Assembly: GCA_964370065.1 (NCBI GenBank)
Contig: CAYJGK010000007.1
Location: 1-59,342, forward strand
DNA: 59,342 nucleotides
Source of the DNA: CAMQRS01 sp964370065
GTDB lineage: Bacteria; Bacillota_I; Bacilli_A; Erysipelotrichales; Erysipelotrichaceae
Direction of reading: 5' to 3'
Shown here: piece after piece, positions 51,123 to 58,609 of the stretch
Position numbering within the stretch: position 1 is the first letter of the stretch
How the letters are laid out: each line of letters begins with the position of its first letter
Made by a program: the position numbers and the translations under genes
Notes under the pieces: model-generated
The model's database searches: none
Told to the model about the DNA's origin: nothing
The model's input: the letters and a program-made list of their open reading frames with translations, nothing else

Positions 51123-51135
51123 GGCATCTCCTTCC

Positions 51136-51162
51136 TTAATAATTAAGTAACTTAACTATTAA
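51136..51162. promoter_or_regulatory. MarR operator
   Basis: A 27-bp dyad: TTAATAATTAAGT on one side, TTAATAGTTAAGTT on the complement, one mismatch. It lies downstream of the -10, as expected for repression. Confidence 0.65.
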
Positions 51163-51170
51163 TACACTTA

Positions 51171-51198
51171 ACTATATCACAACGATGATTATTGTCAA
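51171..51198 (-). promoter_or_regulatory. Promoter of the marR-ABC operon
   Basis: TTGACA (51193-51198), 16-base spacer, TATAGT (51171-51176) on the minus strand. Confidence 0.65.
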
Positions 51199-51205
51199 CA
51201 AAAAA

Positions 51206-51223
51206 AGAAGAGGTTACTCTTCT
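51206..51223 (-). terminator. Terminator of rmuC
   Basis: AGAAGAG (51206-51212) with CTCTTCT (51217-51223), followed on the minus strand by T6. The rmuC stop codon (51214-51216) lies in the 4-base loop. Confidence 0.8.
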
Positions 51224-52245
51224 AATTCTACAGCTTCTATTTTTTCAAATCTTTGTTGTATTTTATTCGCACTAATTAATACAGCATTCATTTCTTTATA
51301 TACTTTTTCATAATCCTTTTGCACTAGTTGATAGCGGTTATGAAAACGTTCAAATTCAATCGATAATTTACTTAATTCTAATTGAATGTCTTGCATCTTC
51401 TCATTTTTCTTTTGGTCTAAATACAGTGCTTTTATAGCTGTAATATAAGCCATTAATGTCGTTGGTGAAACTAAATATACTTTTTGTTCATAAGAATATT
51501 GGATAATTTCAATTAGATTTGCATGTACATAAGAAAAGATTGCTTCTGCTGGTATAAACATATAAGCAAAAGGACTTGTTTCATCTGTAATTATATATTT
51601 ACTAGAGATGCTTTGAATATGTTTTTTTAAATCGTTTTTAAATTCATTTGCAAGTTGTTGTTTTTGAGTGGTCGTCAACGTTGCATTTTGTAATCGATTA
51701 TAGTTTTCTAATGGAAACTTAGAATCAATAGGAATCATCCCTAATGTTTCATTTCCATATAACACGGCATCTACTACACAGCCATTGCTTAACTTATATT
51801 GTTTTTTAAACTGTTCGCCATATGCACTCTCTAGTAGTGTATACAGTTCTATTTCACCATATATTCCTCTTGTTTTTTTATCATTAAAAATAGTGTGCAG
51901 TGATGTAATATCATTTTTCAACATTTCTAAATAGGCAGAAGATTCATGTAATCGATTAATTTGATGCATTACTTCTTGAAAGACAACACCATTGCTTTGA
52001 AATCCTTTATTTAATTGTTCATGTACATGATGCTCCATCTTATATAATCGATCATTAGTCGTTTCGCTAAAGTGATGTATATCTTGTCTTAACATTTGAC
52101 TAATATTGTTTTGAAAAGTTAATAATTCTTGGTTCATTTGATCGTTTGGTTTACTTTTTGTGTTTATTTTTTGCGTAATTAACAAAAACATGATAACAAG
52201 TAATAAACTAATAATAATTAATAATTCTATTTGCATTTTTATCAC
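51214..52245 (-). CDS. rmuC: DNA recombination protein RmuC family
   Basis: A 343-residue protein: N-terminal membrane helix (about 4-22), coiled coil (25-110), then the RmuC nuclease-like domain (GIYGEIELYTLLE near 131, CVVDAVLYG, IDSKFPLENYNRL near 175, ETSPFAYMFIPAEAIF near 223), ending in another coiled coil. E. coli RmuC limits recombination-linked inversions. The DSKFP stretch holds the catalytic-type Asp and Lys of the PD-(D/E)xK fold. Confidence 0.9.
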   Translation of the reverse strand: MIKMQIELLIIISLLLVIMFLLITQKINTKSKPNDQMNQELLTFQNNISQMLRQDIHHFSETTNDRLYKMEHHVHEQLNKGFQSNGVVFQEVMHQINRLHESSAYLEMLKNDITSLHTIFNDKKTRGIYGEIELYTLLESAYGEQFKKQYKLSNGCVVDAVLYGNETLGMIPIDSKFPLENYNRLQNATLTTTQKQQLANEFKNDLKKHIQSISSKYIITDETSPFAYMFIPAEAIFSYVHANLIEIIQYSYEQKVYLVSPTTLMAYITAIKALYLDQKKNEKMQDIQLELSKLSIEFERFHNRYQLVQKDYEKVYKEMNAVLISANKIQQRFEKIEAVELEE

Positions 52246-52259
52246 CCTGTTTAAGTATA

Positions 52260-52676
52260 CTATACATATTCAATAAATTCACAAATTCTTTTACATCGAT
52301 TTAACTGTACCCGTAAACTTCTCATGGAAATGTATAAGTTGACATCTACACTATCATTTAAGCAAACATGTGCACAACCATGTAAATCTTGGTAGACACG
52401 TGTAATATAGTAATAATTAACCCAAATGCATTGCGGATCCTTTGTTCCTGTTGTAGGAAATAAAATACAACTATGATGGATATATAAAGGTATTTTATTT
52501 TTTATTCGCAGTAATTGTCGACTAAATTTTTGCTTGGACAAACGATGATGTCCACTCTTAAAACAAAGCATATCTAAAAATTGCATGAGTGGAATAGATA
52601 TACATTTCATTTGTTTTTTTCGTTCATATACTTTAACAACTTGATCTTCTTGGTATACATATAGAATTTGACTCAT
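52260..52676 (-). CDS. comK: ComK-like competence transcription factor
   Basis: A 138-residue protein resembling ComK. It shows the central pattern of a Cys/Gly-rich turn (FKSGHHRLSKQKFSRQLL), a KIPLYIHHSCILFPTTGTKDPQC stretch (FPT...P.C.W is the ComK hallmark) and WVNYYYITRV. ComK binds AT-box pairs and switches on DNA-uptake genes. I use the ATG at 52676 with a weak GGGG site; the longer frame has no ribosome site. No uptake genes are in the window; recA, the CinA domain and rmuC are within range of a competence regulon but have no visible ComK box that I could confirm. Confidence 0.7.
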   Translation of the reverse strand: MSQILYVYQEDQVVKVYERKKQMKCISIPLMQFLDMLCFKSGHHRLSKQKFSRQLLRIKNKIPLYIHHSCILFPTTGTKDPQCIWVNYYYITRVYQDLHGCAHVCLNDSVDVNLYISMRSLRVQLNRCKRICEFIEYV

Positions 52677-52870
52677 AATAACCCCGTTTATATATTTGCA
52701 TTGTATAATATATTTCCTAAATAAATGAAAATATGCATTATTAATATGGCTGTTCCTATTCAACAGATAAGTGCGTATCATATTTCCTATTCATACAAGT
52801 GTGAGTTTCTTTTACATTTTTCAAAAAAACTTCTCTTTGCCAACAATGACTGGGGGTGTGCAATCTTATG

Positions 52871-53386
52871 CTATTTCTCTAATATCTGCACATAAATATC
52901 ATATTGCTTGTGAATAAGTGGAAGTTTCACTTGTGGATCTATTTTATAATGAATAAAGCCACATTTTTCCTGTATTTTTCTTGATTTTTCATTGTGTGAA
53001 AAATATGCACACCATAAACGTTTTGCATGTAGTGACTCCCATGCATAATGAATGATACATTGAACTGCCTCTTGCATAATTCCTCTTTTCCAATAAGTTT
53101 GTCCTAACCAATACCCCACTTCATATTCACCATCGTTTGCGTACGTACTCTTTGTATGATTCAATAACGAAATACATCCCACAACAACCTGTTCTTCTTT
53201 TAATATAATGGCATAGGTTTCTTCAACTTGTAATATATTTTTTAATACAAAATTGCTTTCTTCTATATTTTTATGCGGCATCCACCCACAATTTGGCCCT
53301 ACATTCTCATCTTTAGCCAATTCATACAATTGTTTTACATCCATGTCTAACCATGGTCGTAATAGTAATCGCTTTGTTTCTATCAT
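52871..53386 (-). CDS. GNAT family N-acetyltransferase (RimJ/RimL type)
   Basis: A 171-residue acetyltransferase: ETKRLLLRPWLDMDVKQLYELA at the N-terminus, shown in part to mark the RimJ/L start, EVGYWLGQTYWKRGIMQEAV near 90-109 for the acetyl-CoA loop region, and NEKSRKIQEKCGF near 137, the usual RimJ/L C-terminal motif. It acetylates an alpha-amine or small molecule, target unknown. The start at 53386 has AAAGGAG upstream; the longer frame begins in the adhE terminator. Confidence 0.87.
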   Translation of the reverse strand: MIETKRLLLRPWLDMDVKQLYELAKDENVGPNCGWMPHKNIEESNFVLKNILQVEETYAIILKEEQVVVGCISLLNHTKSTYANDGEYEVGYWLGQTYWKRGIMQEAVQCIIHYAWESLHAKRLWCAYFSHNEKSRKIQEKCGFIHYKIDPQVKLPLIHKQYDIYVQILEK

Positions 53387-53420
53387 CAAAATTCTCCTTT
53401 TGAAATAGTATAACATAAAA

Positions 53421-53451
53421 AAGAAGTGAAACCGCTCAGATTTCACTTCTT
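53421..53451 (-). terminator. Terminator after adhE
   Basis: An 11-bp perfect stem AAGAAGTGAAA (53421-53431) with TTTCACTTCTT (53441-53451), followed on the minus strand by T6. Confidence 0.9.
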
Positions 53452-53463
53452 AATTTTATAAAA

Positions 53464-56076
53464 TTATTTGTTTCCTTTGTAAGCTTTAACTAAGATTTCT
53501 TCCATATCTTTAACTAATGGTAATCTTGGGTTAGCTGGAGAACATTGATCTTCAAATGCGTTCATTGCGATATAGTGAATTGATTCATTCCATGCTTTTT
53601 CATCAATTCCTTGCGCTTCAAAGTTCATGTTAATTCCAATTTCTCTTGCTAAATCTTCTACTGCTTTAGCGAAACATTCCACACCTTCTTCAACTGTTTT
53701 GAATTTATATCCTAACATTTGAGCACATTCAGCATATAATGCGTCGGCTCTGAAGTAGTTGTATTTTGGCCAAGTAGCCGTTTTGTTTGGTTTTTGACCA
53801 TTGTAACGAATTACGTGTGGTAATAAAATTGCGTTAGCACGTCCATGTGGTACGTGGTGAACTGCTCCTACTTTATGTGCCATAGAGTGGTTCATTCCTA
53901 AGAATGCATTGGCGAATGCCATACCAGCCATAGCTGATGCATTGTGCATTTTTTCTCTAGCTAGTGCATCGTTTTTTCCATCTTTAACCGCTCTTGGTAA
54001 GTATTCAAATACCATTTTAATAGCTCTTGACGCGAATGAATCCGTGTAATCACTTGCTAAAGTTGCAACTAATGCTTCTACTGCATGTGTTAATACGTCC
54101 ATTCCTGTATCGGCAGTAATTGATGCTGGTAAAGTCATTGTGAATGATGGGTCAATGATCGCTACGTTTGGTGTTAATACGTAATCTGCTAATGGGTATT
54201 TTTTGTTGTTTGCTTTATCAGAAATAACAGCGAATGGAGTCACCTCAGATCCTGTTCCTGATGTAGTTGGAATACATACTAAACGAGCTTTGTTTCCTAA
54301 CTCTGGGTAAGGGAATGCACGTTTACGAATATCCATGAATTTTTGTTTTAAGTCATCGAATACTACTTCTGGGTGTTCGTAGAATAACCACATACCTTTA
54401 GCAGCATCCATAGATGAACCTCCACCTAATGCAATAATTACATCTGGTGCAAAACTTCTCATTGCTGCAGCACCTTTTTCTACTGTAGTGATATCTGGAT
54501 CTGGTTCAACGTCACAGAATAATTGATACTGTACATTGTTCTCTCTTAAGCCTAATTGTTTAGTTACTTTGTCTAAGTACCCTAAATCAACCATTGATCT
54601 ATCTGTAACGATGAAGACACGGTTAACATCTGGCATTTGTTTTAAATAGCTAATTGAATCTCTTTCAAAATAAATTTTTGGTGGAATTTTGAACCATTGC
54701 ATATTGTTTTTACGTCTCCCTACTCTTTTAATATTAATTAAGTTTACTGCTCCTACGTTATTACTTACTGAGTTTCTTCCGTATGATCCACAACCTAAAG
54801 TTAATGAAGGTAAGAATGAGTTATAAACATCACCGATTCCTCCAAAAGTTGATGGAGAGTTCCAAATTACACGGATCGCTTTCATTTGTTTACCAAATTC
54901 AATTGATAATTCTTCATTAGAAGTATGGATTGCAGCCGAGTGACCTAATCCTCCAAATTCTAACATTGCTTCTGATAAGTCTAATCCTTCTTTTGTAGAG
55001 TTAGCTTTAAGTACAGCTAATACTGGAGATAATTTTTCTTTTGTTAAGATTTCCTTTGGTCCAACTTCTTTACACTCCACACAAATAATGTTAGTTCTTG
55101 CTGGCACTTTGAATCCTGCTTGTTCAGCAATCCAAGCAGCTGGTTTACCAACTACATTAGCATTTAATGCTCCTGTTTCAGAGAACATGTATTTTTCTAA
55201 CATTGTTTTTTCTTTAGCGTTTGCGAAATATGCATGGTATTGCTTCATTTCTTCGCACATTTCAACATATACTTCTTTATCAATAATTACTGCTTGTTCA
55301 GATGCACAAATCATTCCATTATCGAATGCTTTAGACATAATAATATCGTGCGCAGCTTGTTTAATGTTAGCAGTTTTTTCTACGTATGCAGGTACATTCC
55401 CAGCACCTACTCCTAATGCAGGTTTTCCACAAGAGTAAGCAGCTCTAACCATTGCATTACCACCAGTTGCAAGAATTGTACTAATTCCATCATGGTTCAT
55501 TAATGCGTTAGTTCCTTCCATTGAAGGTTTAACTACCCATTGAATACAATCTTTTGGTGCTCCAGCTGCTACAGCTGCATCATATACAACTTTTGCTGCT
55601 TGGATTGAACAACTAATTGCACTTGGGTGGAATGAGAAAATAATTGGATTTCTTGTTTTTAAACAAATTAATGATTTAAAAATTGCTGTAGATGTTGGGT
55701 TTGTTGTTGGTACTAATCCACATACTACTCCAACTGGATCTGCGATTTCAACAATTCCTGCTTCGTCATCTTTGTTGATTACTCCACAAGTTTTTAAGTC
55801 TCTCATACTGTTTACTACATGTTCACATGCAAATAAGTTTTTAGTCGCTTTGTCTTCAAATACTCCACGTCCAGTTTCATTTACTGCAGCCTCTGCTAAT
55901 ACACCATGTTGGTCTAAAGCAGCTACACTTGCTTTTGCAACAATGTAATCTACTTGTTCTTGGTCTAACTTTCTAAACTCTTCAAGAGCAACTAGCCCTT
56001 TTTCAACTAATGAATTAACTTCAGCTACTGCTGGGCTAACTTCAATAATTTCTTCTACTACGATTTCTTTTGCCAT
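53464..56076 (-). CDS. adhE: Bifunctional acetaldehyde-CoA/alcohol dehydrogenase AdhE
   Basis: An 870-residue enzyme turning acetyl-CoA to acetaldehyde and then ethanol with two NADH, a main route for fermentative redox balance. Residues 1-440 are the aldehyde dehydrogenase (LVPTTNPTSTAIFKSL, NGMICASEQAV with the catalytic Cys). Residues 455-870 are the iron alcohol dehydrogenase (GGGSSMDAAKG, TADTGMDVLTHAVE, GMNHSMAHKVGAVHHVPHG with the metal His residues). AGGAGG precedes the ATG. A Rex operator lies 22 bases upstream, so NADH/NAD-dependent repression is expected. The organism therefore probably ferments to ethanol. Confidence 0.97.
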   Translation of the reverse strand: MAKEIVVEEIIEVSPAVAEVNSLVEKGLVALEEFRKLDQEQVDYIVAKASVAALDQHGVLAEAAVNETGRGVFEDKATKNLFACEHVVNSMRDLKTCGVINKDDEAGIVEIADPVGVVCGLVPTTNPTSTAIFKSLICLKTRNPIIFSFHPSAISCSIQAAKVVYDAAVAAGAPKDCIQWVVKPSMEGTNALMNHDGISTILATGGNAMVRAAYSCGKPALGVGAGNVPAYVEKTANIKQAAHDIIMSKAFDNGMICASEQAVIIDKEVYVEMCEEMKQYHAYFANAKEKTMLEKYMFSETGALNANVVGKPAAWIAEQAGFKVPARTNIICVECKEVGPKEILTKEKLSPVLAVLKANSTKEGLDLSEAMLEFGGLGHSAAIHTSNEELSIEFGKQMKAIRVIWNSPSTFGGIGDVYNSFLPSLTLGCGSYGRNSVSNNVGAVNLINIKRVGRRKNNMQWFKIPPKIYFERDSISYLKQMPDVNRVFIVTDRSMVDLGYLDKVTKQLGLRENNVQYQLFCDVEPDPDITTVEKGAAAMRSFAPDVIIALGGGSSMDAAKGMWLFYEHPEVVFDDLKQKFMDIRKRAFPYPELGNKARLVCIPTTSGTGSEVTPFAVISDKANNKKYPLADYVLTPNVAIIDPSFTMTLPASITADTGMDVLTHAVEALVATLASDYTDSFASRAIKMVFEYLPRAVKDGKNDALAREKMHNASAMAGMAFANAFLGMNHSMAHKVGAVHHVPHGRANAILLPHVIRYNGQKPNKTATWPKYNYFRADALYAECAQMLGYKFKTVEEGVECFAKAVEDLAREIGINMNFEAQGIDEKAWNESIHYIAMNAFEDQCSPANPRLPLVKDMEEILVKAYKGNK

Positions 56077-56097
56077 AATGCCTCCTATTTAAACAAC

Positions 56098-56115
56098 TTG
56101 TGAAATATTTCACTT
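56098..56115. promoter_or_regulatory. Rex operator at adhE
   Basis: TTGTGAAATATTTCACTT differs from the Rex consensus TTGTGAAATATTTCACAA only at the last two bases. It lies between the adhE promoter and start codon, a repressing position. Confidence 0.8.
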
Positions 56116-56127
56116 GTTTTTACAATT

Positions 56128-56163
56128 ACAATAATAGCATACTCAACAAAGTTGTGCAACAAC
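56128..56163 (-). promoter_or_regulatory. adhE promoter
   Basis: On the minus strand TTGCAC, a 17-base spacer, and TATTAT within TATGCTATTAT, an extended -10. The -35 falls inside the 25-bp palindrome described next. Confidence 0.55.
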
Positions 56164-56169
56164 TTTGTT
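56145..56169. promoter_or_regulatory. 25-bp palindrome over the adhE -35 region
   Basis: AACAAAGTTGT (56145-56155), GCA, ACAACTTTGTT (56159-56169): two perfect 11-bp arms. It is unrelated in sequence to the Rex site and to the other operators in this window. The binding protein is unknown. Confidence 0.6.
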
Positions 56170-56210
56170 TATAATTTATTGACACAAATAAATTGACATT
56201 TTTAAATACA

Positions 56211-56239
56211 TTGACATTGATTTTTCATTACTATATTAT
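56211..56239 (+). promoter_or_regulatory. Promoter of the M28 peptidase gene
   Basis: TTGACA (56211-56216), 17-base spacer, TATTAT (56234-56239) on the plus strand. Two more TTGACA hexamers stand upstream (56180 and 56194 regions). Confidence 0.6.
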
Positions 56240-56264
56240 TTAAACATAACAACAAGGGGACAAT

Positions 56265-57230
56265 ATGCATTTAATCAACAAAACTATACTTGAACTTTAT
56301 CAAGCACGCAAAACAAAAAAGCAAAAAAAGGCATTTAGAGACTACTTAACACAGCAATTGGATTTAGAAAAAATACCATATAGCATTGAAAAAAACGGAA
56401 AGATATTTCAATCACATAATATTGTGATCGGTGATAAAGAAAAAGCAACTTTATTCTTGAGTGCCCATTATGACACAGCACCTATATTACCTTTTCCTAA
56501 TTTAATCTATCCATTAAACCTTGGATCTTCGATACTTGTACAAACACCTATTCTAATTATATTCTTTATTTTTTTCAGTATTATTTACCCATTGATAAAC
56601 GATGTATTAAAATCATATATACTAACTATAGAACCTGGTATCTTTCGTTTTATCGCTATTACTTTTGGTGCAATCTGTGTATTTTTTATTCCATTTATTC
56701 CCTTCTACATATTATTTTTTGGGAAAACAAACAAGCACACTGCTAATGATAATACCTCTGGTATTATCACTTTATTAGAATGCATATTAACTCATAACAT
56801 TGATTTAACTCACACTTGCATTATATTATTAGATCACGAAGAAACAGGGCTAAATGGATCGGCTCGCTTTATTAGAGAGAACCCTATTTTAAAAGATAAG
56901 TTAGTATTAAATTATGACTGTGTAAGTGATGGAGATACCATCTATTTCAAAGTATCTAAAAAAACAAATGATGAAATTATGAAACAACTGCATACCAGTT
57001 TTGTAAGTACTGAGCAAAAAACAATTCTAATCACAAAAAAAGGAATGTATCCTTCAGATAATATCAATTTTCCAATCTCATGTGGAATTGCAGCCCTACG
57101 TACTGGTAAGTTGGGTCTTCATATTCCAAACTTACATACTGCTAAGGATACAGCGTTTGATATCACTAATATTGAATACTTATCGAAACACACCGTACAA
57201 TTTAGTGAATACATAAAAAAAGAGCTTTAA
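56265..57230 (+). CDS. M28 family metallopeptidase with membrane segments
   Basis: A 321-residue protein. LSAHYDTAPILP near 69 gives the first His/Asp ligand pair, then two hydrophobic helices (about 95-120 and 128-152) interrupt. NDNTSGIITLLE near 163, DHEETGLNGSARF near 189 and NLHTAKDT near 298 complete the M28 zinc-ligand set. The membrane segments inside the catalytic domain suggest a membrane-bound peptidase with the active site on one face. Substrate unknown. It is transcribed alone, divergent from adhE. GGGG lies ahead of the ATG. Confidence 0.83.
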   Translation: MHLINKTILELYQARKTKKQKKAFRDYLTQQLDLEKIPYSIEKNGKIFQSHNIVIGDKEKATLFLSAHYDTAPILPFPNLIYPLNLGSSILVQTPILIIFFIFFSIIYPLINDVLKSYILTIEPGIFRFIAITFGAICVFFIPFIPFYILFFGKTNKHTANDNTSGIITLLECILTHNIDLTHTCIILLDHEETGLNGSARFIRENPILKDKLVLNYDCVSDGDTIYFKVSKKTNDEIMKQLHTSFVSTEQKTILITKKGMYPSDNINFPISCGIAALRTGKLGLHIPNLHTAKDTAFDITNIEYLSKHTVQFSEYIKKEL

Positions 57231-57240
57231 CTCTTTTTTT
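57215..57240 (+). terminator. Terminator of the M28 peptidase gene
   Basis: AAAAAAAGAG (57215-57224) with CTCTTTTTTT (57231-57240). The stop codon (57228-57230) lies in the 6-base loop. Confidence 0.75.
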
Positions 57241-57346
57241 ATTTTAGTATTTAATCTTAAATTAACTTATGTTTTGATTTTATGAAAATCATGTAATATA
57301 GAATACCACGCGACTAGTGAAAATATGACTCTTCTTGTATACAATG

Positions 57347-57622
57347 TTATACATCTTCTTTTTTAGTATTCTTTTTAGGGTGATGAGGATTCATATAAGC
57401 TGAGTAAGTATTTAATTTATAAAAAAATGAAATACCTACAGTTAAAATAAAAGCGGTAACAAAGCAATCTGAAACAAAGTATAAAAGGTATTCTTTTCCT
57501 CCTCCTAAATTTTGATAGTCAATAAAGTCAAAAATCACTTTAACAATCGCAATTGGAATAACTAACAACCACAAATAACTTAATTTACTTTTCACTACTA
57601 ATTCAACTGATGATTTTTTCAT
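57347..57622 (-). CDS. Small two-helix membrane protein of unknown function
   Basis: A 91-residue protein I do not recognise. A basic N-terminus is followed by two transmembrane segments (about 15-33, LWLLVIPIAIVKVIFDFI, and 46-68, YFVSDCFVTAFILTVGISFF). A charged tail ends in KKNTKKEDV. GAGAG precedes the ATG. No family or partner is evident; the neighbours are the M28 peptidase, convergent, and tRNA-Trp. Confidence 0.6.
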   Translation of the reverse strand: MKKSSVELVVKSKLSYLWLLVIPIAIVKVIFDFIDYQNLGGGKEYLLYFVSDCFVTAFILTVGISFFYKLNTYSAYMNPHHPKKNTKKEDV

Positions 57623-57717
57623 ATAAGTACTCTCTTTCTATCAATGTGTTAATATTACTTAGGAACAATATTTTGATAAAGATATTATATCATTAAAAAC
57701 AAATATCTATATATAAC

Positions 57718-57754
57718 AATGGACAACTCGGTATAAAAAATGGACTAATCGGTA
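57718..57754. repeat. Two 16-bp direct repeats with 21-bp period
   Basis: AATGGACAACTCGGTA (57718-57733) and AATGGACTAATCGGTA (57739-57754) differ at two positions. A 21-bp period equals two helical turns. They stand between the small membrane protein gene and tRNA-Trp. They could be a protein-binding array or the end of a lost insertion element of the IS21 kind. Confidence 0.5.
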
Positions 57755-57771
57755 GACAATACAATTATAAA

Positions 57772-57795
57772 AAACCAACTATTTCTAGTTGGTTT
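57772..57795 (-). terminator. Terminator of tRNA-Trp
   Basis: AAACCAACT (57772-57780) with AGTTGGTTT (57787-57795), followed on the minus strand by T-rich DNA. Confidence 0.85.
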
Positions 57796-57806
57796 ACTTA
57801 TCTAAC

Positions 57807-57880
57807 TGGCAGGGGCGGCAGGAATTGAACCCGCATCAGCGGTTTTGGAGACCGTTATACTACCATTGTACTACGCCCCT
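57807..57880 (-). tRNA. tRNA-Trp (CCA anticodon)
   Basis: A 74-nt cloverleaf on the minus strand. The acceptor stem is AGGGGCG/CGCCCCT, the anticodon loop CTCCAAA gives anticodon CCA, and the T arm is CGGGTTCAATTCCTG. The 3' CCA is encoded after discriminator G. The first anticodon-stem pair is an A-C mismatch. The anticodon CCA reads UGG only, in keeping with a standard code. Confidence 0.95.
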
Positions 57881-57901
57881 AGTTGTTAGGACTGCCATAA
57901 T

Positions 57902-57930
57902 ATAATAGCACAATGAAATTATAATTTCAA
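57902..57930 (-). promoter_or_regulatory. Promoter of tRNA-Trp
   Basis: TTGAAA (57925-57930), 17-base spacer, TATTAT (57902-57907) within TGTGCTATTAT. The spacer carries a perfect 16-bp palindrome TGAAATTATAATTTCA (57914-57929). Confidence 0.6.
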
Positions 57931-57979
57931 TAAAAACATGAAATTCATAAAGAAAAAATAGATGTTTCGTTCATTATCA

Positions 57980-58609
57980 TTATTCACCCTTTTCTTCACT
58001 CGTTTCTTCTTCTAAAAATACCCACTCAATTTCATAATCAATGCCTGCAGCATTTCCAATATTTTCAACATAGTCCTCTAATAAAGTTTGGGTTCTTTGC
58101 TGTGCATTCGCAAGCAATGTCGTATCAGCAGCAGCCACTACTTCCATGTCTTCTTGTGCTTTTGCTAATGCTAACACTTGATCATCTGCATCTATCTTTG
58201 CAGTATTATCTTTAAATAAGAATGAATCTTCAGTTAAACTCGCTTCGTCTACCCAACTATCTAATACTTTCGCATTAGGGATTGTAATTTTCACTTTGTT
58301 TTTAGAAACGCTCATTTCAATTAATGAAGCGTCTACTCCCAAGCGAACCACTCCACTATATTCAATCCAAAACTGTTTATCCTTAGTCCAAAACAACATT
58401 CCTTCTGCATCTTTTTCTTCATATTTAGCCACATTATTAAAATAACAATCAACAGTTGCTAATTCAGTAATCGTTCGTAATCTAGCTTCTTTTGGTTCTA
58501 CAATAGGTTTGCTATTTTTATAGTCTTGCCAAAAGCGAATACCAATGAAACCAATAGCAATTAAAAATAATATTTGTGTGAATGAAATTCTGAATTTTTT
58601 AAGTCTCAT
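57980..58609 (-). CDS. DUF4230 membrane-anchored protein (second of a tandem pair)
   Basis: A 209-residue protein with one N-terminal membrane helix (about 9-26) and a DUF4230-type domain outside. The core is an ordered beta region (ELATVDCYFNNVAKYEE, GVVRLGVDASLIEMSV, ITIPNAKVLD) followed by an acidic helix (AQEDMEVVAAADTTLLANAQQ) and a C-terminal helix. The family has no known function. It overlaps the upstream paralogue by 11 bases. The two share the same layout but differ widely in sequence, which suggests an old duplication. Confidence 0.75.
   Translation of the reverse strand: MRLKKFRISFTQILFLIAIGFIGIRFWQDYKNSKPIVEPKEARLRTITELATVDCYFNNVAKYEEKDAEGMLFWTKDKQFWIEYSGVVRLGVDASLIEMSVSKNKVKITIPNAKVLDSWVDEASLTEDSFLFKDNTAKIDADDQVLALAKAQEDMEVVAAADTTLLANAQQRTQTLLEDYVENIGNAAGIDYEIEWVFLEEETSEEKGE

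Noticed and set aside
56145..56169. Terminator for a transcript crossing the adhE upstream region
   Set aside because: There is no T-run after the dyad on either strand and it overlaps the adhE -35, so a protein-binding site is more likely.
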